In this document: positions 37,459 to 47,529 of the stretch, in pieces
How the letters are laid out: each line of letters begins with the position of its first letter
Position numbering within the stretch: the first letter of the stretch is position 1
Origin: Actinomycetota bacterium
Lineage (GTDB): Bacteria > Actinomycetota > Actinomycetes > Nanopelagicales > Nanopelagicaceae
Direction of reading: 5' to 3'
NCBI GenBank assembly: GCA_009726125.1
Contig: WLIT01000006.1
Location: 1-62,366, forward strand
DNA length: 62,366 nucleotides
Made by a program: the position numbers and the translations under genes
Notes under the pieces: generated by a model
The model's input: only the letters and a program-made list of their open reading frames with translations
Databases searched by the model: none
What the model was told of the DNA's origin: nothing

Positions 37459-39369
37459 ATGGCAGATCCACAGAGTTATCGTCCATCATCAATCCCGACA
37501 GACCCAGGGGTTTATCGCTTCTTCGACGAGAAGGGCGTTGTCATTTATGTAGGGAAAGCAAAAAATTTAAAGAACCGACTTAATTCTTACTTCCAGAAGA
37601 ATCTGCAAGAGAAAACCTATCGAATGGTCAATACGGCGGTACGAGTTGATTGGACTGTTGTTAATACCGAGATTGAGGCTCTGCAACTTGAATTTACTTG
37701 GATTAAAAGTGAGAACCCAAAATATAATATTCAATTCAAAGATGATAAGTCATATCCCTATCTAGCAGTAAGTTTGGCTGACGAGTTCCCAAGGCTCTTT
37801 ATTTCTAGGGCAAAACGTCGGCCAGGTGTGAAGTATTTTGGTCCATATGCGCATGCCTGGGCGCTTCGAAGTTCATTTGATGTCATCCAAAAGCTCTATC
37901 CAATCCGTAGTTGCACAGATTCTAATTTTGCAAGAGCTGTTAAAAGTAAACGGCAATGCTTGCTAGGCGATATCGGAAAATGCAGCGCACCCTGTGTCTC
38001 TTGGATCTCAAAGGAAGAGCACCAGGAGCTTGCGAAGAAATTGGTTAAGTTCGTAGATACCAGTTCTGGAGATATCTCAGCCGCGCTATCTAAAGATATG
38101 GTGGCTGCATCCGAAAAAGAGGAATTTGAGCATGCTGCAAAGATCCGTGATCAAATTTCAGCTATTGAAAAGTCAGCGGAGACTTCGGGGACTTTTCTTA
38201 GCGAGAATTTTTCAGCCGATCTACTTGCAACGCACTCAGAAATCACTCACTCAGCTGTAACGATGTTCTCCGTTCGACACGGCAGAGTAGTGGGTTCGCG
38301 TTCATGGATTTTAGATCGCGCCGATGTTCTTGAAGACGAGAGCGTTATAGGGGCAATGATTTCGAAGATTTACTCCGAGCTAGATGCACCTTCAGAGATT
38401 TTGGTAGATGAATTACCTGACACGGCAGAGATTATTGAGGATTGGTTGACCGATAAATCTGGGCATCGGGTAATAATTTCAAAGCCATTACGCGGCGATA
38501 AGTTGGATGTAATAAATACGGTGAAGCGAAATGCAAATCAGGCTTTAATACAACATTTGAGTAAGCGATCTAATGATGCCGCAGTTTCGGGTCGCGCCCT
38601 CGAGGAGATAGCGAATTTGCTAGATCTACCTGAACTCCCTCTGCGTATTGAATGTTTCGATATCTCTAATATTCAGGGAAATCATATGGTTGCATCAATG
38701 GTCGTCTTTGAAGATGGTCAGATAAAGAAGAGTGATTATCGTAGATTTGCGATCGATGATGATGCGGGATTCGATGATACGAGAGCGATGCATCATGTTT
38801 TGACTCGTCGCCTGAAGCGATATTTAGCAGAGCGAGAGATTGATAATTCGGAGGTTGCTGAACTTGGTGGAGCGAGACCAAAATTTGCATATCCACCACA
38901 ATTAATCGTTGTCGATGGTGGCGCACCTCAAGTTGCTGCTGCGGCTAAGGCTTTAGCAGAGTTAGGTATTTCAGATATTTCGCTATGTGGATTAGCTAAA
39001 CGTCTTGAAGAAGTTTGGCTTCCAGAGAGTAAAGAGCCAATTATTTTTCCAAGACATAGCGAGGGGCTCTATCTGCTGCAGCGGATAAGAGATGAAGCTC
39101 ATCGTTTTGCAATTACATTTCATCGAAGTAAGCGCTCGAAAGTTATGTTGGAATCATTACTAGACGATATTCCTAAACTAGGAGAGTCCAGAAGGGCTGC
39201 GCTTCTCGATAAATTTGGTTCAGTTACCGCAATACGTAAAGCCACCGTTACTGAGATATCAACAGTTCCAGGCATTGGAAGCAACATTGCAGAGTTGATA
39301 GTCGCCCATTTAGCTAGCGAATCAGCGTCAAACGCTCAGATAAACATGGAAACTGGCGAGATAACTTGA
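37459..39369 (+). CDS. uvrC: Excinuclease ABC subunit C
   Basis: Dual-incision nuclease of nucleotide excision repair, 636 aa. The N-terminal GIY-YIG domain has the variant motifs GVY (17-19) and YVG (30-32). A UVR domain lies near 205-240, an RNase H-like endonuclease domain with ECFDISNIQG near 398 follows, and a helix-hairpin-helix pair (about 580-620, VPGIGSNIAELIVAHL) ends the protein. The next gene, rapZ, follows after 12 bases, the conserved actinobacterial order. Confidence 0.96.
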   Translation: MADPQSYRPSSIPTDPGVYRFFDEKGVVIYVGKAKNLKNRLNSYFQKNLQEKTYRMVNTAVRVDWTVVNTEIEALQLEFTWIKSENPKYNIQFKDDKSYPYLAVSLADEFPRLFISRAKRRPGVKYFGPYAHAWALRSSFDVIQKLYPIRSCTDSNFARAVKSKRQCLLGDIGKCSAPCVSWISKEEHQELAKKLVKFVDTSSGDISAALSKDMVAASEKEEFEHAAKIRDQISAIEKSAETSGTFLSENFSADLLATHSEITHSAVTMFSVRHGRVVGSRSWILDRADVLEDESVIGAMISKIYSELDAPSEILVDELPDTAEIIEDWLTDKSGHRVIISKPLRGDKLDVINTVKRNANQALIQHLSKRSNDAAVSGRALEEIANLLDLPELPLRIECFDISNIQGNHMVASMVVFEDGQIKKSDYRRFAIDDDAGFDDTRAMHHVLTRRLKRYLAEREIDNSEVAELGGARPKFAYPPQLIVVDGGAPQVAAAAKALAELGISDISLCGLAKRLEEVWLPESKEPIIFPRHSEGLYLLQRIRDEAHRFAITFHRSKRSKVMLESLLDDIPKLGESRRAALLDKFGSVTAIRKATVTEISTVPGIGSNIAELIVAHLASESASNAQINMETGEIT

Positions 39370-39381
39370 GAGGATTGAACC

Positions 39382-40257
39382 ATGGGATCAAATGAAGTTT
39401 TAGTAATCACTGGAATGAGCGGCGCAGGTAAATCCACGGTCTCTCATGCTTTGGAAGATCTTGGTTGGTATGTGGTCGATAATTTACCTCCGTCAATGAT
39501 TGCAACTCTCTGCGAAATTGCGGCCAAAACTCCTTCGTCAATCGCAGTAGTAATTGATGTTCGCGGTGGAAAATTTTTTGACGATTTAACAAAGTCTCTT
39601 GCAGATTTAGCAGAGCGTAAAATTGCCAGACGAATTCTCTTCGTAGATGCTTCTGATGAAGTTCTCGTTCGAAGATTTGAGGCCACTAGACGACCACATC
39701 CACTTCAAGGCCCGGATCGTATTCTTGATGGAATTGTCAAAGAGAGAACTCGCTTGCAAGATGTGCGTTCTGCAGCGGATTTCGTTATCGATTCCTCATC
39801 GCTAAATATTCACCAACTCGAAGCAAAGATAGATGAGATCTTCAGTAGCGCTTCGGATTCAGATTTACGGGTGAATATTCTCTCTTTCGGATACAAGTAT
39901 GGAATCCCAGTTGACGCAGATTTAGTTATGGATTGTCGATTCATCGCGAACCCACATTGGATTCCAGAGTTGCGTCCGCTAACTGGCCTTGATAAACCAG
40001 TTTCAGATAACGTATTAGCAAGTGCAAATGTTCAGGATTTCTTAAGTAAATATCAGTCACTCTTTGAAACTATGGCGACTGGGTTTATTCATGAGGGACG
40101 AAAGTATTTAACCCTTGCAATTGGCTGTACAGGTGGGAAACATCGCAGCGTCGCTATCTCAGAGGAACTTTCGAAACGTTTCGGTAATTTAAATCCGGTA
40201 GATGGTAAGAAGATTTCGGCGCAAGCGATACACAGGGACTTAGGCCGCGAAGTTTGA
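39382..40257 (+). CDS. rapZ: RNase adapter RapZ / P-loop nucleotide-binding protein
   Basis: A 291-aa P-loop protein of the RapZ (YvcJ) family. Walker A is GMSGAGKS (11-18). The C-terminal domain has the conserved FGYKYGIPVDADLVMDCRFIANPHW near 172-196 and GCTGGKHRSVAI near 250. In enterobacteria RapZ guides RNase E to the glmZ small RNA; in Gram-positives the role is less clear. It heads the conserved rapZ-yvcK-whiA trio. Symbol by homology only. Confidence 0.93.
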   Translation: MGSNEVLVITGMSGAGKSTVSHALEDLGWYVVDNLPPSMIATLCEIAAKTPSSIAVVIDVRGGKFFDDLTKSLADLAERKIARRILFVDASDEVLVRRFEATRRPHPLQGPDRILDGIVKERTRLQDVRSAADFVIDSSSLNIHQLEAKIDEIFSSASDSDLRVNILSFGYKYGIPVDADLVMDCRFIANPHWIPELRPLTGLDKPVSDNVLASANVQDFLSKYQSLFETMATGFIHEGRKYLTLAIGCTGGKHRSVAISEELSKRFGNLNPVDGKKISAQAIHRDLGREV

Positions 40258-41207
40258 TGTCTAACAAAGATGCAAAAGTTGTAGCATTTGGTGGCGGTCA
40301 TGGACTTGCCGCGACTCTCACCGCCTTGCGGGATATAACTCCAGAAATTACCGCCATAGTAACTGTCGCAGATAATGGTGGATCAAGTGGAAAAATTCGC
40401 GAAGAGTTTAATTTTCTCCCGCCCGGAGATTTAAGAATGGCGCTAGCAGCGCTCTGCGGCGCAGATGCTTGGGGGCAGAGCTGGGCACAGATTATTCAAC
40501 ATCGATTTACTAGCTCCGGTTCTTTAAATGGCCATGCATTTGGTAATTTATTAATGGCGGCACTTTGGGATGGCTCCGATGATTTAGTTGCCGGTATTGA
40601 TCGCGTAGGAGAACTATTAAAGATTGTTGGTCGGGTGCTACCAATGTCACTAGATCCATTGGATATTGAAGGTGTCTTCCTGACTGGTTCGGGAGAATCG
40701 GTTATCCGTGGTCAGATTGAAGTAGCCACTGCAAAAGGTAAATTACTTTCGCTGCGATTACTTCCACAGAATCCCAGAGTTACACCACAAGCGCTAAGTG
40801 CGATTGCTGAGGCGGATTGGTTAACTTTTGGACCGGGTTCTTGGTTCTCCAGTGTTATGCCACATTTTCTACTTGCTGATTTATCAAAATCTATTTCACA
40901 ATCAACTGCTAAAAAGATTATGATTTTCAATCTTCCAGAACCAGAAGGTTCGGATGAGTTCGCTGGAAGTACGCCAGAAGAGCACTTAGAATTAGTTCTC
41001 TCACATTTGCCAGAATTCAAAATAGATTTCGCTATAGCAGACCCGACCACACTTGCGCAGGGAAATGGACTAAGTAATTTGATTGCTAAGTGTGGTGGCC
41101 AGCTGATTGTGGCTGATGTTGCAAAGGTTTCGGATAAAAACCATCATGATTGGCAGAAAATGAGTTCTATTTTGAGCCACATTTTCACGCCAACCCTGAT
41201 TAAATAG
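40257..41207 (+). CDS. yvcK: YvcK / CofD-like gluconeogenesis factor (CuvA-type)
   Basis: A 316-aa UDP-sugar-binding Rossmann-type protein of the YvcK family that links central carbon metabolism to cell-wall synthesis and shape. It starts with [19 protein letters not shown] and has [14 protein letters not shown] near 41, [11 protein letters not shown] near 98 and [13 protein letters not shown] near 196. The ATG at 40257 shares a base with the rapZ stop; a TTG one codon earlier would make a TTGA overlap, so the start is ambiguous by one codon. Confidence 0.93.
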   Translation: MSNKDAKVVAFGGGHGLAATLTALRDITPEITAIVTVADNGGSSGKIREEFNFLPPGDLRMALAALCGADAWGQSWAQIIQHRFTSSGSLNGHAFGNLLMAALWDGSDDLVAGIDRVGELLKIVGRVLPMSLDPLDIEGVFLTGSGESVIRGQIEVATAKGKLLSLRLLPQNPRVTPQALSAIAEADWLTFGPGSWFSSVMPHFLLADLSKSISQSTAKKIMIFNLPEPEGSDEFAGSTPEEHLELVLSHLPEFKIDFAIADPTTLAQGNGLSNLIAKCGGQLIVADVAKVSDKNHHDWQKMSSILSHIFTPTLIK

Positions 41208-41212
41208 CGCCC

Positions 41213-42193
41213 ATGGCAATGACGGCGGCAGTAAAAGACGAGTTAAGCCGACTCTCGATTTCTAAACCTTGTTGTCGTAAGGCTGAAGTTTCTGCGGTCC
41301 TTCGATTTGCCGGTGGCTTACATATAGTTAGTGGAAAGATCGCAATTGAAGTTGAATTAGATACTGCACAGGGTGCACGGAGATTACGCAAAGATATTTC
41401 TGAAATATTTGGTCATGACAGTGAACTTGCAGTTCTCTCGCCAAGTGGTCTACGAAAAGGTAGCCGATATGTGGTTCGAGTTACTTCGGATGGCGACGCA
41501 CTCGCAAGGCAGACAGGGCTAATCGATTCGAATAGTCGTCCTATTCGTGGCCTGCCACCACAAGTTGTTTCAGCTGGTGTTTGTGATGCTGAAGCTGCGT
41601 GGCGTGGTGCTTTTCTTGCTCATGGTTCACTTACCGAACCCGGTCGCTCATCCGCACTCGAAATAACTTGTCCCGGTCCGGAAGCAGCACTCGCCTTAGT
41701 TGGTGCCGCCCGAAGACTTGGAATTACCGCAAAGGCTCGCGAAGTTCGTAACGTAGATCGAGTTGTACTTAGAGATGGCGATGCTATTGGTGCACTACTT
41801 ACCAGGCTTGGTGCTCATGAGAGCGTGCTTGCTTGGGAAGAGCGAAGAATGCGCCGCGAAGTACGCGCAACTGCAAATCGCTTAGCAAATTTTGATGATG
41901 CAAATTTACGTAGGTCTGCGCGCGCTGCAGTTGCCGCATCGGCTCGAGTTGCTAGGGCGATGGAAATACTTGGAGCCGAAATTCCAGATCATTTGAAAGA
42001 AGCAGGTGAACTTCGAATTAACCACGGGCAAGCGAGTCTTGAAGAGTTGGGTTCATTGGCAACGCCACCAATGACTAAGGATGCAATCGCTGGTCGAATT
42101 CGCAGACTCCTAGCCATGGCCGATAAGCGCGCCCACGATTTGGGAATTCCAGATACTGAAGCAGGGTTAAGCCCCGATTTATTGGCTGAATAG
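41213..42193 (+). CDS. whiA: WhiA-type DNA-binding regulator
   Basis: A 326-aa protein with an N-terminal LAGLIDADG homing-endonuclease-like scaffold (about 10-215) lacking nuclease residues, and a C-terminal helix-turn-helix (about 235-320: [32 protein letters not shown]). In Streptomyces WhiA drives sporulation septation; in non-sporulating bacteria it affects division and chromosome segregation. It is placed as usual after rapZ and yvcK. No sporulation genes are visible here, so a division role is more likely. Confidence 0.95.
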   Translation: MAMTAAVKDELSRLSISKPCCRKAEVSAVLRFAGGLHIVSGKIAIEVELDTAQGARRLRKDISEIFGHDSELAVLSPSGLRKGSRYVVRVTSDGDALARQTGLIDSNSRPIRGLPPQVVSAGVCDAEAAWRGAFLAHGSLTEPGRSSALEITCPGPEAALALVGAARRLGITAKAREVRNVDRVVLRDGDAIGALLTRLGAHESVLAWEERRMRREVRATANRLANFDDANLRRSARAAVAASARVARAMEILGAEIPDHLKEAGELRINHGQASLEELGSLATPPMTKDAIAGRIRRLLAMADKRAHDLGIPDTEAGLSPDLLAE

Positions 42194-42313
42194 TTCAAGC
42201 ACTTCCAAGGTGAGCGTAAGTGGGCTGCTCGCGGCTGATAGGATTTAGCTATCTACAACGATGTGGTCTGTTGAGTTTCTTCAATTTTAAACTAATTTTA
42301 GGTAGGCAAATAA

Positions 42314-43314
<1,001 letters not shown>

Positions 43315-43315
<1 letters not shown>

Positions 43316-44484
43316 TGAATATTAAAACCCTCGAGTCAGTTGATGTTCGTGGGAAGCGAGTTCTACTTCGCTGTGATCTAAATGTGCCGCTGAAGGATGG
43401 CGTCATAACGGATGATGGACGAATAAAGGCTTCACTTCCAACGATTAAATACTTATTAGCCCAAGGTGCTGCTGTGATAATTACAGCGCACCTTGGTAGA
43501 CCAAAGGGTGAGCGCAAGCCAGAACTTTCTTTGGCACCGGTTGCAAAGCGATTAGCAGAGCTCTTAGAGGTGCCAGTTAATTTTTCAGATGCGATTGTCG
43601 GCGCGAAGCCAAGTGCTACAGGAGTAACGCTCCTAGAAAACATTCGTTATGAAGCGGCCGAGACTTCTAAAGATGAGTCCGAGCGAGCAGTACTAGCGAA
43701 GGAGTTAGCGTCTTACGCAGATATCTTTGTAAGCGATGGCTTCGGAGCAGTTCACCGCAAGCATGCATCTGTTTATGATGTTGCAAATCTTCTGCCACAT
43801 GCAGCTGGATATTTAGTATCAGCAGAAGTAGAAGTACTAAAGAAATTAACGGAATCACCACAACGCCCGTACGGTGTCGCACTTGGTGGTTCAAAAGTTT
43901 CAGACAAGATTGGTGTAATTTCTAATCTTCTAGGCAAGGTCGATACCTTGGCAATTGGTGGTGGAATGTTATTTACATTTCTAGCAGCCAAAGGTCACGA
44001 AATTGGTAAATCTTTAGTTGAGAGGGATTTAATCCCAACTGTGATTGAGTTGATGGAGCGTGCGGAAAAGCTTGGCGTGAACCTACTTCTTCCAACGGAT
44101 ATCGTGGTTGCACCAGAATATAGCGTCGATTCGAAGCCAACTATCGTTCCGGCAGATGCAATACCTGCGGATCAAATGGGACTAGATATCGGGCCAGCGA
44201 GTGCGAAATTATTTGCATCTGCGATCTTGGAATGTAAAACCGTATTTTGGAATGGACCAATGGGGGTTTTTGAATTTCCTAACTTTGCAAATGGAACTAA
44301 AGTTTTAGCGCAGGCGCTAACTACAATATCGGGCATCAGTGTTGTCGGAGGTGGCGATTCTGCTGCTGCGGTTCGTAAATTGGGATTTGCGGATTCTGAT
44401 TTTGGCTATATTTCAACCGGCGGTGGCGCCTCACTTGAATATTTAGAGGGTAAGGAATTGCCTGGGCTCGTCGTTTTACAGTAA
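43315..44484 (+). CDS. pgk: Phosphoglycerate kinase
   Basis: Glycolytic kinase making ATP from 1,3-bisphosphoglycerate, 389 aa, normal length. Visible motifs are [15 protein letters not shown] near 14-28, [10 protein letters not shown] near 59, the [12 protein letters not shown] substrate region near 141 and [13 protein letters not shown] near 345 for nucleotide binding. It is translationally coupled to gap by a one-base overlap. tpiA follows with its own Shine-Dalgarno. Confidence 0.97.
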
Positions 44485-44512
44485 TTTGTACTCAACTAAA
44501 GTTGGAGGAAGT

Positions 44513-45292
44513 ATGCGCAAGCCATTAATCGCTGGAAACTGGAAGATGAATCTGAATCATCTGGAGGCGATTGCCGTTACCCAGAAGCTCTCATACTCGT
44601 TGGACGATAAGGATTATGACGCGGTTGATGTCGTTGTTCTTCCACCCTTTACCGATATTCGCTCGGTTCAAACACTCATTGATGGTGACCGACTTCGTCT
44701 TTCATATGGCGCCCAGGATCTGTCGCCAGATATAAGTGGCGCTTTTACTGGAGATATCAGTGGTTCAATGCTCAACAAACTTGGATGTTCCTTTGTTGCG
44801 GTCGGGCACTCAGAACGACGTGCAATTCACAATGAAGATGATGCGAAAATTAATCGTAAGATCAAGGCGGCGCTTGCTAATGAGATAACTCCAATTTTCT
44901 GTGTAGGTGAAGAGCTTGCTATTCGCGAATCTGGTGCGCATGTAGAACATGTATTGAACCAAGTTCGTAATGGTTTGAAGGGTTTCCACAAGCCAGATTT
45001 AAAGAAGATTGTCTTTGCATACGAACCTGTTTGGGCAATCGGGACTGGAAAGACTGCTAGTGCAGAAGATGCACAAGAAGTTTGCCAAGCTATTCGAGTT
45101 GAACTTGAAAAAATTGGTTCCTCAGAAATTGCAGAAGCGGCTCGAATTCTCTACGGTGGATCGGTTAAATCCTCAAATATCGTGGAAATTATGAAGCAAG
45201 CAGATGTTGATGGTGTATTGGTTGGGGGAGCAAGCCTTGATCCTGAGGAATTTGCTCGAATCGCCAGATTCCATCGTGCGGTGAGCGCGTAA
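44513..45292 (+). CDS. tpiA: Triosephosphate isomerase
   Basis: Interconverts dihydroxyacetone phosphate and glyceraldehyde 3-phosphate, 259 aa. The start at 44513 gives the canonical [13 protein letters not shown] and sits after a GGAGGA Shine-Dalgarno; an ATG nine codons upstream is in frame but unsupported. The catalytic histidine is in VGHSERR near 102, the catalytic glutamate in [11 protein letters not shown] near 172, and the phosphate loop is GGSVKSSN near 218. Confidence 0.97.
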   Translation: MRKPLIAGNWKMNLNHLEAIAVTQKLSYSLDDKDYDAVDVVVLPPFTDIRSVQTLIDGDRLRLSYGAQDLSPDISGAFTGDISGSMLNKLGCSFVAVGHSERRAIHNEDDAKINRKIKAALANEITPIFCVGEELAIRESGAHVEHVLNQVRNGLKGFHKPDLKKIVFAYEPVWAIGTGKTASAEDAQEVCQAIRVELEKIGSSEIAEAARILYGGSVKSSNIVEIMKQADVDGVLVGGASLDPEEFARIARFHRAVSA

Positions 45293-45373
45293 ATCTCAGC
45301 CAATTGGCGGGTATCCTTAGGCCAGTGCGTTATTGAAGTTATTCCAAAGTAATAGTAATTAAAGGAGAAATTC

Positions 45374-45604
45374 GTGGTCTTAGCTCTTTCAATCCTTCTG
45401 GTTATATCCAGCGTTTTAATGATTCTGCTTGTGTTGCTTCATAAAGGCAAGGGAAGTGGACTCTCTGATTTATTCGGTGGCGGAATTTCATCAAGTTACG
45501 GTGGATCTTCAGTCGTTGAAAAGAACCTAGATCGGATCACAATTATTGTTGGTGGCCTCTGGTTCGCAGGAGTAATTGCACTGAGTTTGGTATTAAAGAA
45601 GTAG
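45374..45604 (+). CDS. secG: Preprotein translocase subunit SecG
   Basis: A 76-aa membrane protein of the SecYEG translocon. Two hydrophobic segments (about 3-22 and 53-73) flank a conserved loop with HKGKGSGLSDLFGGG near 23-37. The start is GTG after an AAAGGAG Shine-Dalgarno. A TATCCT -10-like box lies at 45312-45317. Placement after tpiA is conserved in actinobacteria. Confidence 0.95.
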   Translation: MVLALSILLVISSVLMILLVLLHKGKGSGLSDLFGGGISSSYGGSSVVEKNLDRITIIVGGLWFAGVIALSLVLKK

Positions 45605-45640
45605 TTACTTTCTAGCGTTAATTAATCTAAGGAGATCAAT

Positions 45641-45976
45641 ATGGGTAGCGCAATTCGTGGAAGTCGGGTCGGCGCAGGTCCTATGGGAGAAGCAGAGCGT
45701 GGCGATGCCATTGCTCGTTTCCGAGTTTCCTATTGGTGCGCACAAGGTCATGAAACTCGCCCCTCATTTGCTGAGGACGAGACGGTACAGATTCCAGAGC
45801 TTTGGGATTGCCCTCGTTGTGGCTATCCAGCTGGTCTAAATAAAGATAAACCACCGATGCCAATTAAGAATGAACCATATAAGACTCACTTGGCATATGT
45901 AAAAGAGCGTCGCACTGAAGCAGAATCGAAGAAGATTTTGGAAGATGCGCTGGCTCGACTACGCGGAGAAGATTAA
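45641..45976 (+). CDS. rbpA: RNA polymerase-binding protein RbpA
   Basis: Actinobacteria-specific activator that stabilises RNA polymerase holoenzyme with the housekeeping sigma factor at promoters. The 111-aa protein has the RbpA N-terminal tail (GSAIRGSRVGAGPMG), a core domain with zinc ligands in SYWCAQGHE and WDCPRCGYPAG (about 34-62), and a C-terminal sigma-interaction helix (about 80-108). An AAGGAG Shine-Dalgarno precedes the ATG. Its presence is one of the strongest phylum markers here. Confidence 0.96.
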   Translation: MGSAIRGSRVGAGPMGEAERGDAIARFRVSYWCAQGHETRPSFAEDETVQIPELWDCPRCGYPAGLNKDKPPMPIKNEPYKTHLAYVKERRTEAESKKILEDALARLRGED

Positions 45977-45981
45977 AAACT

Positions 45982-47529
45982 TTAAAGTTTAGAGATAGCT
46001 TCAAGCAATTCGGCGATTCCCGCTTTGCGATTCTTAAGATGAATTCTAAGTAGTGGCAAGCTTCGCGATGCAAGCGCTTGGCCATCGCCTAAGGCTTGTG
46101 CCATTAACAAGGTCTGGAACGTGAAATCTCTTCCAGGAATATTCAAATCCTCTTTGCTCTCCCCGGTAATTTGCAGGAATGAGCCGCTCTGTTGGCCACC
46201 CTTATGAAATTGTCCGGTTGAATGCAGAAATCTTGGAGCCCAACCAAAAGTAACACCACGATTTGTTTTAGCGGCAAGTGCAGAACGCGCCTTCGTCACT
46301 TCAAAGTCTGTCTCACGATTTAGATATGCCATTATTGCGAAATACTCACTTGAACTATCGATAAATTTAGCAAGCACGGTGCTTAAATTTGGGCACTGAA
46401 GGGTGGTAAAAATTGCCAGGCTTGAATTTTCGTAAGCTGGTTCCATTGCTGGAACACCAGTTCTGCCCCATTCATTTAACAATTCACCAGTTCGTTCTTT
46501 AGCCTCTGTAACATTTGGTTGGTTAAAGGGATCAACTTCAAGAGCGCGACATAGAAGGGCGGTAACCCATTCCCATAAAATAAAGTGCTCACCAAGACTG
46601 GCGACAACGTTGATGTCTGAAACGCCTTCGGCGAATCCAATCGACAGCGCGCTTCCACCGACTGGAGCACTTGCTGATTCGAGAACAATTGGCAATCGAC
46701 CCTTCTGGTTCTTGCCTGTCGACTCGGCAACTAACTGTTCAATCCAATCGCCGATACCCGGAACGTTTGATTTACTGTCGATTAGCGCAAAGTTCTGAGA
46801 AGCCTGTTCGAAAATGAGTGTTGCCAACTTAATCGCTGGTGAATTTGGCTCAGCGAATTTCTGTGATGCGAAGTCGGCATCATCAAGCAGAACTGAGACG
46901 TCTATGCCTAGTAGCGCAGCAGGAACTAAACCAAAGGCACTTAGCGCGCTAAATCTTCCACCTACGCTGGGATCTGCGTTGATTACGCGGAATTTAGATG
47001 CTCTTGCAGATATATCAAGAGGTGAATCAGGATCAGTAACTATTACAAAATGATTAGTTGGATCTAGCCCTGCGGATATAAATAGCTCTTCAAAGAAAGA
47101 TTTCTGAGATGCTGTTTCGATTGTAGATCCAGATTTCGAACCGATAATTATCAAAGTTTCTTTCAAATTCTTTGGAACCGCTAGCATTATTTGTTCTGGG
47201 TCAGTTGTGTCCAAAATGGTTAAAGTCTTTCCATAAGACTTAGCCATTACTTCGGGCGCCAAAGATGAACCACCCATTCCACAGAGAATAAAGTTGGTTA
47301 AATTATTTGATCTAGCCCATGCACTCAAAGCATCTAATTGGGGGAGTAGTTCACGACTGGCGACTGGTAAATCAATCCAATTCAGCCTATTTGCCGCTTC
47401 TGCCGCAGCAGCCTCACCCCAAAGAGTTGGATCTTTTATCTGCAATTTTTTTGCCGCGGAATTTAAATCACGAGCAACCGAGCTTTCAGCAGAGTACGTC
47501 TCTGTGCTCGTTCCAGAAATCGAAATCAT
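45982..47529 (-). CDS. pgi: Glucose-6-phosphate isomerase
   Basis: Interconverts glucose 6-phosphate and fructose 6-phosphate. At 515 aa it is slightly shorter than the usual 550. The sugar-phosphate site GSKSGSTIETASQ is near 153-165. SIS-type folds cover about 60-230 and 280-440; the active-site region near 428-450 reads GVTFGWAPRFLHSTGQFHKGG. It is last in the minus-strand run ctaA-tkt-pgi, with its ATG one base after the tkt stop. It converges with rbpA, separated by five bases. Confidence 0.93.
   Translation of the reverse strand: MISISGTSTETYSAESSVARDLNSAAKKLQIKDPTLWGEAAAAEAANRLNWIDLPVASRELLPQLDALSAWARSNNLTNFILCGMGGSSLAPEVMAKSYGKTLTILDTTDPEQIMLAVPKNLKETLIIIGSKSGSTIETASQKSFFEELFISAGLDPTNHFVIVTDPDSPLDISARASKFRVINADPSVGGRFSALSAFGLVPAALLGIDVSVLLDDADFASQKFAEPNSPAIKLATLIFEQASQNFALIDSKSNVPGIGDWIEQLVAESTGKNQKGRLPIVLESASAPVGGSALSIGFAEGVSDINVVASLGEHFILWEWVTALLCRALEVDPFNQPNVTEAKERTGELLNEWGRTGVPAMEPAYENSSLAIFTTLQCPNLSTVLAKFIDSSSEYFAIMAYLNRETDFEVTKARSALAAKTNRGVTFGWAPRFLHSTGQFHKGGQQSGSFLQITGESKEDLNIPGRDFTFQTLLMAQALGDGQALASRSLPLLRIHLKNRKAGIAELLEAISKL

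Noticed and set aside
42194-42313. Terminator or regulatory RNA between whiA and gap
   Set aside because: A GTGAGC/GCTCGC pairing with one G-T exists but has a long loop and no T run; only a TAGGAT -10-like box seems meaningful.
44486-44512. Nine-residue N-terminal extension of TpiA
   Set aside because: The GGAGGA Shine-Dalgarno and the canonical [13 protein letters not shown] start both point to 44513.
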